Source of the DNA: Siphonodentalium dalli
Taxonomy: Eukaryota; Mollusca; Scaphopoda; Gadilida; Siphonodentaliidae
Direction: 5' to 3'
DNA length: 64,000 bases
Assembly: GCA_032622095.1 (NCBI GenBank)
Contig: CP136061.1
Location: 257,146,077-257,210,076, forward strand
Shown here: piece by piece, positions 11,815 to 24,500 of the stretch
Position numbering within the stretch: the first letter of the stretch is position 1
Layout: each line of letters starts with the position of its first letter
Translations under genes and position numbers: made by a program
Notes under the pieces: generated by a model
Told to the model about the DNA's origin: nothing
The model's input: only the letters and a program-made list of their open reading frames with translations
Databases searched by the model: none

Positions 11815-12300
11815 TTTTAAATTTTCGAATCACCAGATCACATGATATTCAACATATTCCATATTATAAACCATTTGAAATAGGGAGCCCCAAAACATTG
11901 TATTATCAAGTTATCCGGTCCAATAAACTGTGAACATGTTGTTTTGTCAAGATACCAATGTGTGTTCTGTGTCTCATTTCTATTATTATTCTCAATGGAA
12001 GTGGAATAACTCTATCTCTTAGTTGTGAATTATGATGCATTCTGAGGTAAATGACGGGGAAGTCTTGGGGTTAATATGATAACCTATATCACTTGATGGA
12101 CACTCCTATAGGCCACAGCTGTTCTGGTGGAATATATATTTTTTGGTTCGTATTCCAAATAGTATATAATATGGAATATGTTTTGTATAATGTGTCATTT
12201 GAAAATTAAATGGGGCTTTACAAATAATTTACAAAATATATATGTTCACAGTTTATTCGACCGTATAAGTTGATAATACAATGTGTTGAGCTTTTTCAGC
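11815..12300. repeat. Foldback-type dispersed repeat
   Basis: The left arm (about 11840-11945; TATTCCATATTATAAACCAT, ACATTGTATTATCAAGTTAT, ATAAACTGTGAACAT) is complementary to the right arm (about 12165-12300). A diverged relative in the opposite orientation covers ~50600-50830 (shared CAGCTGTG.CCTAT.GG and AGACTT.CCCCGT). Probably a non-autonomous DNA element. Confidence 0.6.
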
Positions 12301-12687
12301 ATGCGATCATGCACATAGCGAATCCGACCTTAGCGTATGGGTTAATGTATCCACTTAAATTAAATTCTTTTCCATTTTGTTTATTCATACATTTCATCAA
12401 CGAAACGATTTAATTAGGCCCCCTCTGCTAAAAAAATATTGGCGATCCTCCTGTGCGTTACAAATGTTGACAACCTCAGATGAAATTTCAAAAGCAGGAT
12501 AGGACTGGACATCAATCACAAACACACCACACATCATCCTGTAGATATGTTATGTTCGTCATATACGTTGTATTTGTTAAAATGGTAATGGGAGAGGGGC
12601 GGAAGTAATATGTCAAAACTTGTGCCCCGATCCCTCTTGTAATATTATATTACAATAAAGATATGTTTAAACCCAAAAACAAAATCC

Positions 12688-13930
12688 ACTTCCACCTTAC
12701 CTAGCAACTTGCCCAATCGCCCATGGATGCAGAGGGATATTCGCTGTATGATAGTATATCCATTACCGTGGGCAGACAGGTGGTCAGTGCCTTTTTACGT
12801 TTAGCGTACCTTGTGGAAATCGGTCGTGAATTATGGATTAACAATGGCATTTCCGCTCGATCTAAGGATTTGGATAATGGAGCTTTGGTACATACCGGTC
12901 AATTCTGCATGCGCGATGGTGCAAGTATCATATCATTCGGACTCCTGGTGGCGGTACGGTCGGTGGGACCCTTTGTGTTTTTTGTTTTGCGTACACGCAT
13001 ATAGCCTATGGGTTAATGTATCCACTTCAACCTTAGATAGCAACTTGCTCGATCGCACATGGATGCAGAGTGGTATTGGCTGCATGATAGTATATCCCCT
13101 TTCCGTAGGCAGTGCCTTTTATGCTTTGCGTACCTTGTGGAACCGGTCGTGAATTAGGGGTTACCAATGGCGGTTTCGCTCGAGCTGGGGACTTGGAGAA
13201 TGGAACGTTGGTTATATAGTAGTATACCGTCTATTTCTGTGCGATAGTGTGAGAACTCGTTCTGATTCATGGGAGTAGTGCGGTCGGTGGTATACCCTTT
13301 GTGTTTTTGCATACATGCATATAGAGAGTGTGATCCACTTTCGCCTTAACTAGAAACTTGCCGATCGCCCCGAGATAAGAGGGGTGTTAACTGCATGATA
13401 TTATATCGCTTTCCGTGATCAGACAGCTAGGGGATGTTCGGCAGTTGCCTTTTGTGGTTTTTTTTTCGTATACTGCGGAACCGTTCGTTCGGGGTTAACA
13501 ATGGAGGTTCCACCCGAGCGATACGGACTTGGGGAATGGAACTTTGGTACATACAAGTCCTATTCTGCACGATAGTATAAGAATCATCTCGTTCGACTCC
13601 TGGTGGTGGTGTACGATGTGATGTGGTATACACTTTGTGTGTTTTTGAGTACATGCTTATAGGGAATGTGATCGTAGCGTAGGGGTTAATGTATCCACTT
13701 CCGCCTTAGCTAGAAGCTTGCCCGATCCGCCCTGAGATGATAGTATATCCCTTTCCGTGGTCAGACAGCTAGGGGAGGTTCGGCAGTTGCCTTTTGTGTT
13801 TTTGGCGTATACCTGCGGAACCGGTCGTATAAGGCAGTGGTTAACACTGAGGTTCCAACCGAGCGATACGGACTTGGGGAATGTACTTTGGTACATACAG
13901 GTCTATTCTGCACAATAGTATAGAACCATC
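12688..13930 (+). repeat. ~335-bp tandem repeat, four diverged monomers
   Basis: Monomer starts near 12688, 13019, 13332 and 13695 share GTATCCACTT, CTAG.AACTTGCC.GATCGC, TGATAGTATATCC.TTTCCGTG and GAACCGGTCGTGAATTA-like blocks. A preceding partial copy begins near 12336. The overlapping frames are short and shift between monomers, so I regard this as a satellite and not a gene. Confidence 0.8.
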
Positions 13931-13934
13931 CCTT

Positions 13935-14300
13935 TCGAAGTCCTGGGGCAGTACGCTCGGGTGTGGTCGGATACGGTCGGGTAGGTTCGAGGTCCTGGGG
14001 CTAGTACGCTCGGATTGTGGTCGGATACGTTCGGGTAGGTTCGAGGTCCTGGGGCAGTACGCTCTGATGTGGTCGGATACGGTCGGGTGTAGGTTCGAGT
14101 CCTGGGGCAGTACGCTCGGGTGTGGTCGGATACGGTCGGGTAGGTTCGATTCCTGGGGCAGTACGCTCGGGTGTGGTCGGATACGGTCGGGTAGGTTCGA
14201 GTCCTGGTGCATGAAGCTCGGTGTGTCGGATACGGTCGGGTAGGTTCGATGTCCTGGGGCAGTACGCTCGGGTGTGGTCGGATACGGTCGGGGTTGGTTA
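13935..14300 (+). repeat. 51-bp tandem array nested in the last 335-bp monomer
   Basis: Seven to eight copies of GTCCTGGGGCAGTACGCTCG + GGTGTGGTCGGATACGGTCG + GGTAGGTTCGA. Its unit starts where the other monomers read TTCGACTCCTGGTGG.GGTACGGTCGG, so it looks like a local re-amplification of that internal segment. Confidence 0.85.
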
Positions 14301-14571
14301 GAGTGCTGTCGGCTTTTAGTGGGGCCGCTGCCCTCACACGGATATTTTAACCAGTTCTATTCTAAAGCATCATCTATGAGTATATATCCCATTAGGAATG
14401 TTCAGATAATAAATTAAACAAACGACTGTATGTCTGTTAAACTTATTAGTTAAACATTTCCCTCAATAATTAGCACTCCCCTCGGTACATTTATATGTAT
14501 CTGGTGTCTGCTTATATTGCCTGTACATCCATGCAAATCAGTAATAGACAATTCATATGTACATTTTTTAA

Positions 14572-14966
14572 CCCTTTACCCAACAGAAGGGCCCTGTGCC
14601 AATGCATTCTCTTATATATGCGAGTCGACCATAGGTCGCCTCGCATATATAAGAGAATGCATTGGCTTAACACATTAAAATTTATAAAATTGTTAAAGAA
14701 TGTAAGAAAAAATGGTTAAAAGTGTAAAAAAAAGACTTTTTTTTAGGCCAATGCATTCTCTTATATATGCGAGGCGACCTATGGTCGACTCGCATATATA
14801 AGAGAATTGCATTGGCACAGGGTATAACTGTAACCATCACAATGTGGTCAAGGAGCCGGGTTCCAATGATATCCATATTTGTATGGTTTTATTGAGACAG
14901 ACCGAAGATATTTTAGGCTGTTGAAGCTTTATTTGGCCGGTTTTGGCCGGTTTGTTGGGTAAAGGG
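14572..14966 (+). mobile_element. TTAA-target MITE family 2, copy 1 (double-hairpin element)
   Basis: Starts CCCTTTACCCAACAGAAGGG after TTAA (14568-14571) and ends GTTTGTTGGGTAAAGGG followed by ATAA, a mutated TTAA. Inside are two ~65-bp palindromes (about 14600-14668 and 14745-14815) joined by AT-rich GTTAAAGAATGTAAGAAAAA sequence, then ~140 bp of unique DNA (TCACAATGTGGTCAAGGAGC). TTAA duplication plus a CCCTTT start are typical of piggyBac-superfamily termini. No transposase. Confidence 0.85.
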
Positions 14967-15173
14967 ATAAAATGGACTGAGAGAATCAAATTTAGTATGG
15001 ACAGGGTTAAAATCAATTGGATTCACAAACAAGATGTGATAACCAGTTCTAAAGTTAAAAATGACGAGTTCTGGAGTAAAAACTCCGTTTCTAATTTTGA
15101 AGTTACACATTCCTCTATTACCAGCGGCTCGGTAGGACTGACAAAATGATAGATTTAATACTTAACTAACCGA

Positions 15174-15174
<1 letters not shown>

Positions 15175-15258
<84 letters not shown>

Positions 15259-15352
15259 CGAGGAGAGGTGGAGATAGAGAGAGAGAGAGAGGAGGAGAGA
15301 GAGAGAGAGAGAGAGAGAGAAGAAGAGAGAGAGAGAGAGAGAGAGAGGGGGG
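15175..15352 (+). repeat. GA microsatellite
   Basis: Nearly pure (GA)n with a few GAG interruptions. The Ser/Leu-rich minus frame across it is a shadow. Confidence 0.97.
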
Positions 15353-15534
15353 ATAGAAGGCGAGAGATAATGGAGATATAATTAAAGGATATGTGCGTGT
15401 GAGTTAGTTGTAAAGGGGTCCGCAGTGTGGCACTCCCAGAGCCAACCAAAACATTGGAGAATGAGATGAGGGATAAACACAATATAGTTTTCATTGTGAC
15501 ATGATTTTAATATATTTAATTTTAAAATATTGAC

Positions 15535-15625
15535 ATAGCGTTACCATTCATCATATATACATGTTCATGTACAATACATGGCGTTACAATTCATCATATA
15601 TACATGCTAATGTACAATACATGGC
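15535..15625 (+). repeat. ~47-bp tandem duplication
   Basis: Two copies of GCGTTACAATTCATCATATA + TACATG..ATGTACAATACATGG. Confidence 0.75.
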
Positions 15626-17014
15626 CAAATAATCAAGTCAAGGCGACATATAATCAACGAAAGAGGACGAGATCAAAGATTTGCTATGTTTTTAGTCTTA
15701 AAGATTCCCATTTGATTTGACAAAATCAAATTACGCTTTGTACGGTTTCTTGTCGGGGAAATAACGAGCACAAGACAAGGTCGGGACACTTTACGGCATT
15801 AATGAATTCTCTAAATAGTCGCTTCAGACATTTCTGGAGATGTTATCTGGTACACATGCAGTGGATAGCTAGATATCTCTTGCATGAGTTAGCTGAGCAT
15901 GAACTTTTTGATGACAACAATGGTGATTATAATCAGGTGTGCAATGTTGACAACTTTTTCTACACCGACCGGAGAGGGGGTAACAAAACAATTGCAGGCA
16001 GGTATGCCGGGGTGGTTGGGTGGTACGAGAGCCAAAAAAAACGCATTTTTCACAACCTCATTTTTACTAAAGACCTTTTGTGACCATAGTTGATATATGT
16101 AACAGTTTAAAATATATTATAACTGTAAAAAGCGCCTTATCTTCGTTACTGGGACCTTATATATGCCTCAGTGGAGGTGACATTTAACTGATATGTTTGC
16201 ATGTGTGACGGTGAGGTGGAAAAATTCCTTCCCGACACCCTCCGAAATAAGCTTTGAGAAATGTAAACTGAAGTAAATGTCCTCATGTAACTAAGACCTT
16301 TAAGCCCAGATCAGTGTGTGAATGGAATAAGAGCGAGCAGCTGTATCAAAGATTAATTTGACTATCAATGGCTAGAAAATAACTGTCATCAGTGCATCCA
16401 GATAATGAATGAATTATTTGCATATTTATCTCAGATTATCCATTGACCTCACAAACCCATAAAGTATCCAAGACTGGCATAGTGACTGCTTGTCATTTAG
16501 TATAAAAGAAGTTGCTCCAGTAGACTAACATAAGTGGTGTGGAATAATGCTTGATAATGGGCTGGTTGACAGAGTAATCAGGAAATAGTTAGAAATAGTA
16601 GTTACTGCACAATAATCAAGTATCAGCAATTTATAAAAATTAATATTTCCAATTGCAGCCTGGCAAATATCCTCTCTAGATATGTATTTATGTTTTTAAA
16701 TAGTCAACTCTAGTTCAAATGAAACTTAACAACTAATATGTCATGGATATGTCTACACAATAATGTCAACAGTGACTCGAACGTCAAGATTGAGTTAACT
16801 GTCTTCGGATGCTATCAACTTAAAATGTACCACAGCCAAATGGCCAAAACACCATGTTCGGCTTCATGTAATAGCTTGCAGGGGGGGGGTATATCTCACT
16901 GGATATGCAGGAAGAAAATAATGATGGACAGCAAATGACGGACTAAATGACGGACAAAATGATGTCTCAAGGGAATGGTATTTCAGAGTATGTGACGTAA
17001 TGAAATTTGTTTTA
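15626..17014. other. No gene recognised
   Basis: Two overlapping short frames at 15802-16093 show no domain. Remaining sequence is unique and AT-rich. Confidence 0.4.
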
Positions 17015-17155
17015 CCCTGTGCCAATGCATTCTCTTATATATGCGAGTCGACCATAGGTCGCCTCGCATATATAAGAGAATGCATTGGCCTAACAATTTT
17101 TTACAATTTTAATAATTTTTTCTTGTATTCTTTAACAATTTTATAATTTCATCCA
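17015..17155 (+). mobile_element. Solo palindrome of family 2 (truncated MITE)
   Basis: CCCTGTGCC, then the full palindrome AATGCATTCTCTTATATATG ... CATATATAAGAGAATGCATT, followed by a short TTCTTTAACAATTTT spacer; the second palindrome and both outer ends are missing. Confidence 0.8.
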
Positions 17156-18057
17156 TACAGAGACCCAGACAAACATGAGCAGACAACACTCTTCCTTATT
17201 ATTGTGTTTTATGTGCACCTATCATCTTATGGTGGGTTACTGTATTTATCCACTATATCAATGCATTATAATTTCCATTTAGCAGTATGGAATTTGACCA
17301 CCCAGGAAGACCTATATCATACTACCATCACACACTGACCAAGACACTCCATTGCATGTACATGTATGTGGTAGACAAATGGCTACCATCCAGTATTTTT
17401 TTTTAATCTTCATATTTACCTGTATTAACCATTTTGTTTCTATTAAAACAGCTTCTGAAACATGTTAAACTGTCATTTGAACTAAAGGAGGTAATTTCCC
17501 AGTCATATGAGTGTTATCAGTAAGATTGTATGCGGTTTTTAGACCAACATTATTAAAATTGGGGGGGGGGGTGTAAACAAATTGTGAGTAAAAAGTAAAA
17601 AATAAATTTGTTTGCAGGTTTTGGGCGGTGGTCGCAAATTTGTTACTAGTCCCCCCCCCCCCCCCCCCCCCCCCAACCCCGACCGACCGAACTGAGTTTA
17701 TCTTCCGGACTGGAAGTCGATTACAGGATATGGAAAAGGGTTATTGCATTTTGCGAATTTGTGAACATCTATTAAATGGTCGATCTGTTTGTTTGTGTGC
17801 AAAATCGGGATACAATCAATACCTATTTGCCTTATAAATTGCAGTTGTTTGTGAGTTTTAACGATTAATGATTTTTGAATGTCCATTGACAATTTGCACA
17901 GCTCGGGTATCCTGCCAGAGAAACATTTATATATGTTATAATCAAATATTAAAATCAAATATTATAATCAAATATTAAAATCAAAACCGATTGTGGTTAG
18001 AGACTTGATTAGTGACGTAGGGTTTTCTTAGTTGATCATGTTTTATATGTACACTCT
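17156..18057. other. No gene; poly-C tract at 17650-17674
   Basis: Contains homopolymer G (17560s) and C (17650-17674) runs and a short AAATATTA repeat near 17940-17985. No coding signal. Confidence 0.5.
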
Positions 18058-18591
18058 AAATGTGGATAATCTCTTCATATAACAATTTTTAAATAGTTTC
18101 GTGGATATCAAATAATAAATAGCAATCGAAGACCCATGTCCGGAAACGAGTCTATCAATCACTATTGATTTTATTAATAAAAATGGGATGATAAAATGGG
18201 ACAATTTATTGTTCTATTTTTAGAACGGACCTTTCAGGCGATACCATATAGCGATATAGATCATTAGGGTGTTCCGATAGCTATGATCCGAACGTCAGAT
18301 TGGTAGTTTGTATTGTGTTATTACATAGTTATTAGCGATAATGAGTCTAATTAACGTTTATTTGTGAAATTATTACACAATAAGGTTTCTGATCTCTGCA
18401 ACAGTAACCATTATTGTTCGTTAGCAGCTAAACAACCACACGTTTTTAGACCAGAACATATTCGAAATATAATCGATATTAATCGATAGAAGCATTTCCG
18501 GACAGGGGTCATCGAGTCATATCTAATATTGTATACCCCGGTAAATATATAAAACATGTCTATAAATACAAGAAATATATATCTACACTTA
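18058..18591 (+). mobile_element. TTAA MITE family 1, copy 2 (decayed)
   Basis: Aligns along its length with 518-1027, for example the shared blocks ATACCATATAGCGATATAGA, GCGATAATGAGT and AATCGATAGAAGCATT. Both ends have diverged (TAAATGTGGATAATCTCTT at the left, ATCTACACTTA at the right). Confidence 0.75.
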
Positions 18592-20540
18592 CAAAACTTG
18601 GTATCATCATATACATTTTCCATTTGTTTAGATTTGTTCTCTGAAAAAAGTGAGAGAGAACAGTGTCCTTTATGTTTACCATATCAAGAGTGTGGACAAA
18701 CAATGGACACTCGATCATGCTGAAGAAATAACGGGGTCCAATTTTGTCTAAATTCTATGACTTTTAAAACAAATTCTCTTTGCCTTGTTATAGGTTTATG
18801 TCGCGTATTTGTCAACTTATTTTGTACTCGGCAACTGGCCGAGATGTTACATATTTCGGGCTTCAGACCATCGCGGTGCCTTAACCAGAGTTTAACGTCA
18901 GGACACCTATTATAAAGAGCGTTCAGCTATCGTTCTGCCAGCGATAGATACTATAAAGAGCATTCTGACATTATATGTATACTCAGACTATCGTATTAGC
19001 TGTTTTTTTTGCCATATGTAGAATATAGACGTGACAGCATTGAGCTCTTCTATTACGTTTCTGTTATCTAATAAATACTGACTGTGTTACGTTGTATACG
19101 ACCGTTGAAAAAATGGCGTTTAAAAACAGTCATATTATGATTTCAGTCTGATTGATTTCCGTCCGTCCGATTCCATTTGCTTTATGACTAATAGCCCCAC
19201 TTCAGATTATTTGATCGGAATCAGTTGCTATGTGTGTTTCTCAATGATGAAAAAAACAAACACAGCTCAATCACGAATATGGGTTTGGTTCATTAATGTT
19301 GAATGAGTTATGGCCCTTTTCTACTTAGAATTTAAAATTTTATTTTCATGACATTTTAGTTTCCAACTAATGATTCCAGATTGGGCTATTTACACCAAAC
19401 TAAATTTGATGTGTTTTTAACTTCAAAATACTTCGAAACGAACTAAGTAATATACACTTTCATTAAAGATGGTCTATCTCTTCCGGTCTACAACAACATA
19501 ATTTTTATAAATCCCGATTGCAATACTTCAAATAGCTATTTTGTAAATAAAATGCAGATAAAGCTGGAGATTGGGTACAGTATTTATTTGTCTATGAGGG
19601 CATAATATAATGGTATATTGCGATCGTAACATCGTGGTGTAATCTATAGATTAAAGGTAATTTTCGTGATTGAGGCTACTAACAATATAGAGTTGTCCTT
19701 CTTGTTAGGCTTTTGTGTATGCTCTGAGTGTTTTCACACGGATTTCTGTTCCAAAAAAAACTATAAAAATGTCCGGCTGACGTGATGAGAAGTTCTAAAT
19801 ATAATTTACTGATAGAGACTTTTCGGGACAGGTGTTCTCGGTTCATATCTGTTATTGTATAGCTCAGAATATATATAAAACTTTCTTAGAAGAGACAGAC
19901 CACCTTTAAATGCACGTTCCGGCACATTTCATCATAACTATATGTGAAGGAATAAGACTGTTCTCTGTATAAAGTTTATTCATCTCTAACATCATGTAGT
20001 GAGTAGCAAGTGATGGTAAATGATACATAATTGTGAATCAATCATAGATGTCATAGAACGACCGAAAGCGTCGCTTATTAATTATCGATGCCATGTTGGC
20101 AGATGTCAGGTATGTCTGAATAGCCAGGACTAATTGAAGAGTAGATTAATGTCTGGTTTATATATACGCTAATGACATAGCAGTCATTAGTGTATCTCTT
20201 TGTCTGTACTGACCCATGGGTGACCCATGGGTGAACTGGAATTATTACCTAATACCTTCCATCCTTTGTGGCTAGTATTGCATAACTCATAGGTCGCGGC
20301 CTCTCCGAGTATGACCTTGGCAATTTGGTTGGGGTCACTTATAGTTCGATTATATTCTGTCTCCCCCATAGGTAAGATGGATATGTTTAGTATGTACTAT
20401 CACGTCCCTTGAATAAGAAGGGGTAGGGGTGATTACTCTACATATACATGTCAATCCACTTAAGGGTCAAGGTCAAACTGGAAACAAAGTTTGTGTCCTT
20501 CTAAAATTTACAATTAATTGCACACAAGTTGACCCATCTG
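18592..20540. other. No gene; includes dispersed repeat copy at ~19130-19430
   Basis: The segment at 19130-19430 (GATTATTTGATC, ATGAGTTATGGC) is a relative of 4480-4860. GACCCATGGGT at 20211-20231 is a tiny tandem duplication. No exon found. Confidence 0.45.
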
Positions 20541-20544
20541 TAAA

Positions 20545-21015
20545 AGATGCAGAAAAAACTTTGTAGATGGCAATTATATAACAAAAACAAAAGATTTACC
20601 TTGAAAATTTCACTGCGAAATTTCTTGTTTGCTGATTCGCTGTAAACATTGTGCTTGGACTACATTTTCGAAATAATTATCAAATTTGCTATTCTTCAAC
20701 TAAAATTATTACTCAATCTATCTACAAATAAAAGTGAGAAAAAAAAAACATTACTAGATGGTAATTGTATAACAAAAAAAACAAGAAATTTACCTTTAAA
20801 AATTCACTGCAAAATTTCTTGTTTCCTGATTGACTGCAAACATGTGCTCGAATTAAATAATTATCAGATGCTATTCTTCCTCTAAAATTAGTACTTATTC
20901 AGCAAATAACAGTGATGATAAGGTAAGTGAATCTAAAAAATAATTTTTGCTTCTAAAAAAAATACCTATTTTGCTGCAAATAATTTCACGTTGCATATTC
21001 TCATGGTAAACATGT
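20545..21015 (+). repeat. ~190-bp diverged tandem repeat, 2.5 copies
   Basis: Blocks AGATGGCAATTATATAACAA, AATTTCTTGTTTGCTGATT and CTGTAAACATTGTGCT return near 20755-20850 and partly near 20960-21010. Confidence 0.6.
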
Positions 21016-21262
21016 GGTACTGGTCACGTGACGTGATGTCCCCTGGTCCTCAAACAATCAATACACATAACATATTTACAAGCAGGTATGTGTACAAATA
21101 GTATGTTTCTGATTACTTTCGACATGGGACACTTGAAAGAACATACTACTACAGAACAAACGAGACCGCTACAACACAACAGCGTTAAGAACACGTGCCA
21201 GAGTTTGACATTGTGCTTAACGCAGCATCCCAGTCCGATTACTCACTTCAAACAAAGTTTAC

Positions 21263-21268
21263 TTTATT
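21263..21268 (-). promoter_or_regulatory. Putative polyadenylation signal of gene B
   Basis: AATAAA on the minus strand about 100 nt beyond the stop codon at 21371, a usual distance for a short 3' UTR. Position-based only. Confidence 0.45.
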
Positions 21269-21370
21269 CGTTTGAACCGGTTACGATTTCCATCAAAATG
21301 GGGTATGATGGAATCTAACTGGCGTAATACCGCTAACAATGGAGCAAAGTTGTCACTAATCTCTGAGGAT

Positions 21371-21538
21371 TTATCCTGGCTTGTTGATAATTGATGAGAT
21401 CCAGTCGATATGTGAAGTTATCCTCGTGTATACATTCGGATATCCCAGCCTTGAACAGGTTCTGAATCCCCATGACGAAATCCCTGCTAGAGTATAGCGG
21501 CCGTGACGAAAGCATGACAGCGGGCCGCCGGAATCTCC
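21371..21538 (-). CDS. Gene B exon 5: catalytic Ser and C-terminus
   Basis: The acceptor reads TGTGATTCACAG; the exon starts in phase 0 at GDSGGPL and ends NKPG-TAA. It contains Cys201, the SWG substrate-binding strand, Cys220, PNVYTRI and the terminal WISSII helix. Confidence 0.9.
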   Translation of the reverse strand, partial: GDSGGPLSCFRHGRYTLAGISSWGFRTCSRLGYPNVYTRITSHIDWISSIINKPG

Positions 21539-24500
21539 CTGTGAATCACACATAATAGGGTTAATTATTCTCAATTATCGTGGTATAACAATATAAATAT
21601 GTAAACTACGTCAGTCGACTGGTGTCAAGGATAAGTATACAGATAATAGACACATTTCGCACAATGAACGACAACAGATAATTATTAAGAATAGGGAACT
21701 ACGTCACTAGAATTTGTGTTCTTTCTATTCGTTGTCGTTTTCCCCTACTATCGTTGTTACGATTACGGTTTTGGATTCTCAACAAAACTCACAAATACAC
21801 CATATAGTAATAACTTCGTGATCGTTTCTCAGCTCGTCAATGTGGGAGATGACTCTGATATTATGTCCTTAAATTGTGATCACCATGTGGCCTTAATTTG
21901 GATCTATTATTGGCAAGCATATCATTCGTCGTCGTGAAACACGAGAATCTCGCGAAACACAACGCGCTGAGCTGTGACCTGATAAGAACATAATTACGTA
22001 CAAAATAATCATGACACGACGACCCGTGTTTTATAAAGTTGTCAGTTTGCGGTGTTTTGATAATACGAGAGATTTGATAAAATGTTAATGTCTGCATGAA
22101 GCATTCATTGCTGCTCGCGCGCTTGCAAAATGACATAAATATCAATTTTGTTTATGATGGGTTTGCAACAACCAAAAGAGTCCCTATGAAATAATTTACA
22201 ATTAATATATATGTTTTTGAGTGTTTTATAAACATAATGGCTTATCTCCATGCGTTCAGATTAGCCAAAAGGCCGTGAAAATGATAACAATAGAAAATAT
22301 AACCGTAAATTTTCTTAAAAGCATCAGTTTGCCCTACCAGCATCATATAAATTCAACATGACCACTAAACTATGTGTACGTGGATGGGAATTCCGGTCCT
22401 CTCGTAATTTTCATCACAGGGGCGTGTCGTTAAAACGTGTAAAAATATAAATTAAGAAATATTTAAAATGTGTGCGCCACTTTAAAAAAAAACTAATTGC
22501 TATAGATATCATAAGTTACAAGGGAGATCACAGACTCGAATACCTATTCACTTCTAACGGGGAAATTCACAAACGCCTAAACCGATTCTGAAAATTCCAA
22601 CGCCAAACGATCGAGTATTTACCGTTCATGTTACTGTTTATTTCTGACACCCTAGGGTTTTCTATAATCAAAATGCCTGCTAAAAATGCCGTGTAAACTT
22701 GCCAGGGTGTGAACGTACCCATAAATTATACTTTGTTGTATACAATTCCCTGAGTGGGACTTCTCGCCATTTGATACTTACCAGACACGCTCCCCGAGTT
22801 CCGTTCCCCAGACATATATGACTGTCATGTATGAGATTTCCCCAGGACTGTGAACAGTCTGTGTTGCCAATCACTCTCAATTTGAGCTCATTTAAGGCAT
22901 CGTTGTCCGACGTACCTACAACAATATCCAGCATGTTTAGTTTCACAGGATATTAGGACAATAATGGGCTGTCGCCAGACTATTACGAACGATAGCATTA
23001 ATGACACCAGCGTACGTCATTAATCGAATGCTTTTCCATTTCTTCGAAGGTCATTTGTGATCAGTATTTTCGTCGCGTCTATCAATTTCCGCAAAGGGAT
23101 TTCCATGTCCTATAGACGTACGCATGGGATCATACAAGAACTAGCATACCAATAATATCATGGCTAATACATTGTCCTGACAAACTAATCCATCTATATA
23201 AAGGCCAAGTTAGTGTCTGTAGCTGTAACTCTGTCATGATTTTCGCGTGTCCAAAATATAACGCTCTCGTGTCCTATTGTGACCAACTTTTGAACATGTC
23301 ATGCCGCACATTTTAGAATACGACACATTTCAGGCTAATCGGTACAAGATGGCCTGAGATATAACGTGTTTCCCAAACGTTATCAGTGCGTTTGTTTCAG
23401 TGGCGTCCGTCATTTGTGGTGTCCTGTTTCCGCCATATCCTTTTATCGCTTCCTTCGTTTGGTTTTTTCGCTTCCTTCGATTCCTTCGTGTGACATTTTT
23501 GTTGCTTTTTTCGCTTTCGGCGGTTCCTTCGCATGCTTTGCGAAGTATCCGAAGCAAGCGAAGGAACCGCCAAAACCCAACAACAACAAGTTTTTCTTGG
23601 TTCTTGGTTGTTGTTTTTGTTGTTGTTGTTGTTGTTGGGTTTCGGTGGTTCCTTCGCTTGCTGCGGATACTTCGCGAAGCATGCGAAGGAACCGCCGAAA
23701 GCGAAAAAAACAATTAAACGAAGCAAGCGAAACAAGACACCATAGTCATTAGAAAACACCAAAGCCAAATTCCAGTTAAACTCCGCGCACCGTTTGCCGG
23801 CTTTCTATATATATCGTTATCAGCGATGACAATATTTTCCTGCATGTCATGTTTGTTACCCCGTTATTATTGACGGACAATCCCCTAATGTTATAAATTC
23901 AACATTACAAGGTGGTGCTAATTACAAGTACAATGGGACTTAAAGGAAATCAAGACCTTAGAAGTTGGTTCGAAAATAACATAAATTTTATAAAAGTCTG
24001 TAAAACTACTTTCATTAGCAAGAACATGTAAACGAAGATCAACTTTGTTCTTATTTTCATTGTTAATAACTGTCCAATACAAAGATTTCGAGTATCAAAA
24101 CTGTTGTTATGTAATCCTTCTGTTACACATTGTCAACTAAAGTCAATCAAGATCCCTACCTTTCGTCTCGCCAAAACCCGTTATGACGCATTCTTCTCCG
24201 TTGAAGGAATCATCTCTTCCCGGCAGACATATTGGGGCGATGGATGACGTCATCGCTACTGGTTCGGCCAATCGCAGTAAAGCAACATCGTTGGGATATC
24301 CTCCTCCATATTCGAAGTCTGGGTTCTATGGAACACGATTAACCATAGATTTATCAATACTAATATGCGTGTATGAAATTTTCTTCCTTATTAAACCCCT
24401 CGGGTGTATACTAATGTAGAAATTCTGGGCGTTTTATTAATAGATATGAGTTTTTTTTGGGACGCATTAAAAGTTGTAGTGCGACCCCGAGTCCGGTTGT

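Noticed and set aside
13841-14337. Pro/Arg/Thr-rich frames of 120-144 codons
   Set aside because: They lie on the 51-bp tandem array and change frame between copies.
15162-15494. Ser/Leu-rich 110-codon minus frame
   Set aside because: Translation of the GA microsatellite.
23330-23768. Several overlapping frames with Lys/Arg- or Phe-rich proteins on both strands
   Set aside because: They mirror the symmetric arms of the foldback element; the same peptide motifs appear on both strands.
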